Source: Cyanoderma ruficeps
Taxonomy: Eukaryota; Chordata; Aves; Passeriformes; Timaliidae
NCBI GenBank assembly: GCA_008694505.1
Contig: VZDJ01000052.1
Span: 5,645,722-5,709,721, forward strand
Direction of reading: 5' to 3'
Length of the DNA: 64,000 nt
Shown here: piece after piece, positions 57,601 through 64,000 of the stretch
Numbering within the stretch: the first letter of the stretch is position 1
Layout of the letters: every line of letters starts with the position of its first letter
The notes under the pieces: generated by a model
Databases searched by the model: none
What the model was told of the DNA's origin: nothing
Seen by the model: the letters and a program-made list of their open reading frames with translations, nothing else
Position numbers and translations under genes: made by a program

Positions 57601-60589
57601 AACCAGTCCCACTGTTCTGCTGTTTCTAGCAGGGATCACTGTTAAATACAGCTGGATCCAGCACACACTGAGCCGACAAACCAGGATCAAGAGAAAAAAA
57701 CACAGACTACAGACAACATGCCGAATATTCATTAAATAGGAGATGACTAAAACCCAAGAGATTTACAGGGAGTCGTGACTGAGATTTTGAAAGACGTTGC
57801 AGGAAAAGAGACACCATTTCAAAGAAGTCTCCTCAACAATAGCAAATTAAATTTTCCTCACTAGCTGTTCAGAAGGCAGTATCAGTCAAGTTTTTGACTC
57901 CTTCCACAGTTCACTTCAGCATAACAAATCTAAGTCAGAGCAACAGTTCTGAATTTAACATTTGCATTTAGCTTTAAATACTTAGTTCCACAGGGTAACG
58001 TTGCAGCAAATTATTTTTCATTTGTTTTATTTTGAGAACAAAGTTCATAACTTCTTTTCTGGAAACTGATGAAGGTATAATCACCTTACCTTCTTTCCCA
58101 GATATTATGTGCTTGGTTTTACTAGGTCAGTTAAAGAAAATACAAGTTGCCACTTATGTGACGCTTTTAATGCAAATTCAAGGCCTATTAAAAGGTCAGA
58201 AATCATAAAAAATATATTCCATTTGATCTCAAGGCAAACATTTGAGCATGTTATAAAAAGACAGGATAAAGTGCCCTTTAAAAACTATCAGTTTGGTTTT
58301 GTGTACCCAAAGCATAAAATAATTGGTGTGTTAAGCTGGCACAAACAGCATTAGCAACTGGTTGTCCATCATAAAGTGAGCAGGATTTTTGATACTATTC
58401 TTTTGTAAAGCAAGCAAACTCAGCTGGGGAAACTGAACTTCTCTTAGGAAAACATCTTCCCTTTATTCTAATTCCAGTGAAATAGATCTCAGCAAAAAAT
58501 ATCCTCCAATTCCATCATTAATACTATACAAGATAAGCATATAAAAATACAGATACAAAAACTGTATGATTATACATAGTATACTGTCAATTGGCTTGAA
58601 TCCTTTAAATTGAATAATTTCTAGTAAAATGATTGAAAGCCAGAAGATACACAAAAAATGCCCATGACCTTCTATTACATGTAATGAATCTACAGTTTAT
58701 TTCCCAATTTTAATAATGAAATGAAAATGAACAAGTCATTCTAACTTGCAGTAATTAAACTGCTTTGAAGGACAACATAAGAGGCCACCAAATGCTTCAG
58801 CTGGAATTGCAATACAATGACCTCAATTTCAATTATACACAATAATGAATCACACGTATAGATGCCAAACTAGATCACAGCAGCCTTTTAAAAGGTAGGT
58901 TGAAAAAGAAGATAAACACAAAATAAGGGGAAAGGACAAGATGACGAGAGTATAAATCCAGAAATACAGTCACAAGAAATAGGTACCATATCAATCAAAG
59001 GGAAGTGTCCTTTAAAACTAAATTAAATAAAAGCAACCTATACTGAGATATCTATAATCTGGCATCAGTTCCTAATAGAAGTCAAAAGAATTACTATATC
59101 TAAAAAAAAAAACAAAAAAAACTGAAATCATATCTCCTAGGCAAGACAGACATCCCAAATATTGACTGAAGGGTAAAGTTCCCACCACTTTTTTTGGTAT
59201 GTTCAGCAAAAACCTGGAATAGAAAATTTCAGGAGAGAGGAATCTCTTGCACTGTACTATGTAATCTAAACTACAATTCATCATGGCATTCTTGGCAGAT
59301 TGCAGCTTTGCCACATTTGAGTATTTTTAAAATTTAGCCTATGAAAGGCAACTAGCACAGCTCTACCAAGTACTAACAGAAAACAAGGCTCTCTTGAAAG
59401 ATGCAAACCTGCTGTACTTTTAGGGAAAAAATGCAAAGCAATCTACCCAAAACTCAAGAAGCAACCACTGACAATTGCTTTTTGCTAACTTATCTGAATC
59501 TTAAATGGGACAGTTGTCACCTTTTTTGCATTCTGACCAAAACCTTCATGGAAATACTTTTTGTTAGCTAATGTAAAACAATAAAAGGGAAAGTTGTGTT
59601 CTCCAACAGAGGTATGGCATTTGTTACATTTACATACTGTAAGAAATGAGGCAACTTTTGTTTCTTCAGTGAACAAGCTTTATGTTATTTTTAAAATTAC
59701 TGAGATCTGAGAACATGAATGTGGAAATGCTGTGATTTACAGCAGCCTTGCCTCACACCTGAATTCTCAGTGAGTCCTGACAGCTACTGCTGCACCTCAA
59801 AATTACAGATCTACTGGATGGGGATTCATTCCACTATGTAAATGACCTCAAAATAAAGGATTCATGCACTGATATGGTGTAAAATGGAGCACTTTTTAAT
59901 GACTTTTAATGACTGACAAGTGAGTATCATCAGCCATTACAAACAGAGAGCAAATCTCCTCTTTCATTCCTAAGCCTTTGAGGGATACAGGACGCCAAGT
60001 TCCATAACTTCAGAAGTTAAAAAAGACCTCACAATGGGTCTAAATCTAACCATTTGAACAAAAAGCAGGTTAGATGTTTGAAATATTCATTTAAATGCTT
60101 CATGATCATAAACTATCAGGAGCCCATGAAAAACCTCTTTCAAAAATGCTGCCCAAAAGGGACTTTGTGACAGAAGTAACCTTGAATTTAACATGCACAA
60201 TACATCCTTTCCTAATGAAAACAAGGTGAAAGGTGTATTAAGACCAACAAGAGCACTGGTAAACCAAAGATACGTGTTGAAACCAGGACAAACTTTGATA
60301 TTGCTTTACCAGAAGCAATCTATGGCATTAAACCTTTAAATATGTTATTTTATTAATAGAGAAAACTTTCAGATTGACTGTGTAAAGCAGCTTATACTTA
60401 GACAAAACTACAGAGATTTAAACCTAAAACCAAATATAACCAAATTCTCTCCCAGGCATATTTCAATTAAGAGCGTTAATGACTGTTTAAATTCAGCTAA
60501 TCAATTTAGGTCTTAAGAGACTAGCAACTTTAAAGGAAAATGGCCAAAAAAAAATTCCTCAGGAGGAAACCCTCTCAAATTTCCCTGGG

Positions 60590-60760
60590 TTAGGGATACA
60601 GTAAGATACAATTTCCATGGGTTAATAGAATCTTAACCTTAAAATCCTCCTTTGCCTTTCTGTTATGTTCCCTATATATGACTGTAACTCTGGAAGCATC
60701 AAGGTCATTTAGACCGTGGTCTCCTTCCTTCCACAAATCCATGTTGGATTTTGCAGCCAT
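60590..60760 (-). other. Unassigned 56-codon frame with splice-like borders
   Basis: An ATG-initiated frame of 56 codons (MAAKSNMDLWKEGDHGLNDL, then DASRVTVIYREHNRKAKEDF and more) ends in TAA at 60590-60592. Upstream, a pyrimidine-rich run and TGGTTTCAG form a good acceptor at 60771; a weak donor (TTTAAG, GTTAAG) lies at 60638. It does not match the KIF16B exon expected here. It may be an unrecognised exon, an old element, or chance. Confidence 0.2.
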
Positions 60761-61659
60761 CTCTCCACTGACTGAAACCAGAGAAAGAAATAATAAGAGA
60801 CAGCAAGGTGATCAAGTAATTAAAGACTGTTAACAGAGGCAAATGGCAGGCAGACTACTGCAAACCAGCTGGGCACTTCAAATATCTGCATTTCAGCTGC
60901 TCAAAAGTGTGACTTCATACCTACCACATTATCAGTTGCATTTCTCAATGGAAAAAGCTTTCCTTGTAAAGTTGGGATACGCAACCAGAAAAACAAATGG
61001 ATATGTGCTTTCTTATAAGGGCCAATTAATAACTCGAGTGAACAGCAGAAATCTGAAACTATATGCTTCTCTTCTTTCACACAGATAATTCTTGGTTATG
61101 TTACAGTCTGCCTGAGTGTAAGATTTACTGTTTTCCCCAAAATTCAGAGTATCCCTGCAGCACATAACTAGTAAATTAACAAATTTTGCAGATCAATTAG
61201 CATATCAATATTTCAAAGTCTCGTTTTCTCAGTTCTCATCAAAAAGCTGTCACCACAGAAGCTGCAGAAGCAAAAGTAACAGGCAGAACCCAACTGGGGG
61301 GGAAAAAACCAAACAGAAAAACCACACACACAAAGCACAAACAAGCAAAAAAAAGGCAAACAACCCAGACAACTATGGACATGCCATTCCTTCATGCAAA
61401 ACATAATGCACAATCAGATATCTTGATAGGGCTTTTTTTAAGTTTCTGGATAGTTTATCTTGTTCCTTAGAGCAATCAAACTTCATATGATGCCTGCAAG
61501 ATAGGATTTTAAATCGTTTCCCTTGACCAGAGATTCTTCTTGAAAACAAACTTCTTCACATTCAACTGGGAAAAAAACAAGACAGACAAATCATGGCTTT
61601 TTGGAGGATTCAATATGTTCTTTTCATGAGTCACAGCAGCAGTTTTTTTGGCCTGCTAT

Positions 61660-61785
61660 CAGAATCATAAAAGCATTTGGGTTGAAAGGGACCCTCACAA
61701 GACACCTTCAAATAGACCAGGTTTTTCTGGGGGTTTTTTTGGAGCTCAGAGCTCCATCCATCACCTTGTCAAACCCTTGTTTGGT
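61660..61785 (-). mobile_element. Short diverged CR1 remnant
   Basis: AGAATCATAAAAGCATTTGG followed by GTTGAAAGGGACC resembles the reverse complement of the CR1 3' end, then becomes too diverged to follow. It is a small old copy in the 5' intron. Confidence 0.55.
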
Positions 61786-64000
61786 TGACCATGCCATTAT
61801 CCAGTCAAAAGTATAAGTCTGATACTATAGCCTGAGCTCAGGAATGCAAATGATGGAAGATGCTAAGAAGCTTCCAAGGGCTTAATAAACCAATTTCACT
61901 CCTTACAGCATCAAACTGCTTCTTCAGATAATCAAAGGTCTCAGCACCTTTGGATTGCTACAAAGAAGTTGAACTGCTGTTCTTGATGTTTGGAAACATA
62001 ACCCATCTCAGATTTGCTTCACACAGCAACAAAATAAGAACAAAGAGGAAATGAAAAACAGTTGGAAACAAAAGTCAACTTGCGACCTTTGACAATCAAG
62101 GGTTTAGGGCAGTGTGTGTTCAGGAAGATACTTTTTAACACACGAGTACCACAGAGTAATCTGATAATTGAATTAAACACATTCAGAATGAATCCTTCAG
62201 CAACAGTTTGTCCAGATGTTGCAAATAGGACTGTGAAAAGAAATTAAATGTGAGTATTTTACAAGAAGTTCTACAGACACAGACATTTTGAAGATGATTA
62301 AGTCCTTGTCTGGTCTGTTGTGGATTAATTAGACCTAATTATGTTTTCTATATTTACATAAGGGCAAAAACTCCAGAGAAATGCTGATATTCATGGATGA
62401 ACTGCTACAAGGCCAGAAGCTGCCTGGAACCACAAGTCTTTTTGCTGAAGAAGTTCCTGCAAAACAATGAGATTTCTTTCACAGTGAAGGAAGTTGTGCT
62501 TGGGGGGAAATAAAGTAAAAGTCCCATATAATATTTTCTAAACCCTGTGTTTTTAAGGTATTCACACAGCCAAATCCACTTCAAAACAAATGGGAATTAA
62601 ACACCTAAAATATCTTCCAGCAATAAGTGACACTTCAGTACCTAAAATAGGGATAACCTGAAACACTAGCCCAGTACCCTCCAACAAATAGAATTGAATC
62701 TGCACTCTCTTCAACAAGACTCTTATTGGATGAGTCAATCACTGCTGACAAGATATTTTAGTCCTTCTGGGAAGACTGCAGTGGAAAGAGAAGGATATTA
62801 AGTTACATCAGAATGTCAAGGTTCAGTATACCTTACACTATGTCTCAGTAACGTTTTCATACTCAGAGGAGTAAGTGCATCAGAAGAAAAAAATCTGTAT
62901 AATAAGAACCAACTGGAAAAAACCTACAAGAGTCAGAAAAATTGTCTGGAAACAACAGAGATATGTTCAGAGTGTTGCAAAATGTGGAATGTGTAAAATT
63001 TTTTTAAGAAAGTATGTTCTTTAATGTTTAATCTTTGTTATACTTCCAAGCCTAATCAACAAGAAGGGAGATTTAACCCACAAATCAGAGAGCAACAAAC
63101 GAGCTTTAAGTGATATCCAGGAGTCAGAAAAACAAAGTTCTCATTGGTAAAATTGCCTAGTTAAGGTTTAGGGCTGGATGTGCTTCAGTGATCTCAGACC
63201 TAAGGAGAAGTGAACAAACCTTGGGAAGAAGGATGTACCACATAAAGTGAGCCCAGAGAAGGCAGAATTTATGGGTCACAAGGACATATGGCAGAAATTC
63301 CAAGATAAGAAACTCATAAACCCAACTGACCAATTGTGCTGAAATCAGCTTCAACTGGGTAAAAGGTTATTTTGACAGAGGCAGATCACAACCACCAACC
63401 CCAGAAATCCACAGACCCAAAAGAAGAGAAAGCCTCAGCATGCAGAATAATTCACACGGGAAATGAGAAAATAATTAACCAACAGAGCAGGGAATACCAA
63501 TTAATAAGAGAACTAGGTGACTTGTAGCCAATGCAGACTAATTCCTTTGTTTGTTAAGAAATAAAAATAGTAAAAACTTCTACCAGCTGATGTGCTCGTT
63601 TTGTGGAGACACCCAGGGCTGTTCAACTCTGAAATAAATGTTCAATGTCTCTCTTGAGTGTGTAATTACTGCTTTGTTGCACACCAGGTAACACATCTGA
63701 TTTTTGTGGACAAGAGCTTTTCATGCTTGCACTGAGGGGTTAAACTACCAAAGGTTGGAGAGATGGAACAGACCCACTTCTTATTTTTGAATGCTGCATT
63801 GTCATCCAAAAGATAGACAAACACTTCATCAGTGGTTTTCTAACCAGCATATACACAGTAACCTCCCAATATAAGAAAATACTGGAAATGGATGTCAGGA
63901 AACACTAGAAATGCCAGCATTAGGGAAGTTATTGATAAGAAGGTTGAAAATGAAAAAAAATATTCTCTATGCATAATATTGCTCAAAGAACTAAAAGAGG

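Larger units (their letters stand above)
51634..64000 (-). other. KIF16B: KIF16B upstream intron, over 12 kb, no motor exon found
   Basis: The exon before 51633 should encode the neck and then the motor domain. No such peptide was found, so the intron probably runs past the window edge. It contains the small CR1 remnant near 61.7 kb, a poly(A) run near 59101 and the unassigned frame at 60590-60760. The 143-codon plus-strand frame at 55174-55605 and the 133-codon one at 57096 show no recognisable family. Confidence 0.7.

Noticed and set aside
1..64000. CRISPR arrays, operons, tRNA or rRNA genes
   Set aside because: No regularly spaced repeats, no cloverleaf or rRNA-like sequence was seen, and the spliced gene shows this is vertebrate nuclear DNA.

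Overview
The window looks like avian, probably songbird, genomic DNA: AT-rich, with long introns, a CR1 LINE remnant in its typical bird form, and LTR-type insertions flanked by 5-bp target duplications. I see no bacterial, plasmid or phage content. The species call is inference.

One protein-coding gene is clearly present, on the minus strand: KIF16B (kinesin-3 family, also called SNX23), which moves early endosomes toward microtubule plus ends. Twelve coding exons were placed by hand from conserved peptide blocks plus AG/GT splice borders. They run from 51633 (5' side) down to 19325 (3' side). All exon phases agree, and the joined exons give 2421 bp, or 807 codons, without a stop. They cover the end of the neck region, the whole FHA domain (51633-45196), the long coiled-coil stalk (mostly one 1356-bp exon at 36073-37428), the stalk-tail linker (32621-31266), and the first half of the PX lipid-binding domain (24357-19325). 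The motor exons must lie beyond 64000. The last PX exons were not found below 19325 and probably lie before position 1.

Between the linker and the PX exons there is a second possible ending for the protein. A 228-codon frame at 30285-29599 begins at a good acceptor in the right phase and would replace the PX domain. Further coding-like fragments (29257-29006 and 28853-28560), a GC-rich block and candidate poly(A) signals follow it.

The rest is intron or flank: two well-bounded solo LTRs (7505-8248 and 48306-49317), a third LTR-like piece (about 42540-43137), a CR1 split by an insertion (9818-10575), a short CR1 remnant near 61.7 kb, a U6 snRNA-like fragment (39056-39090), several perfect inverted repeats, and simple repeats. 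Nothing here looks like a wholly new biological system. The most notable observations are the PX-less alternative end of KIF16B and the complete LTR insertions inside or beside the gene.
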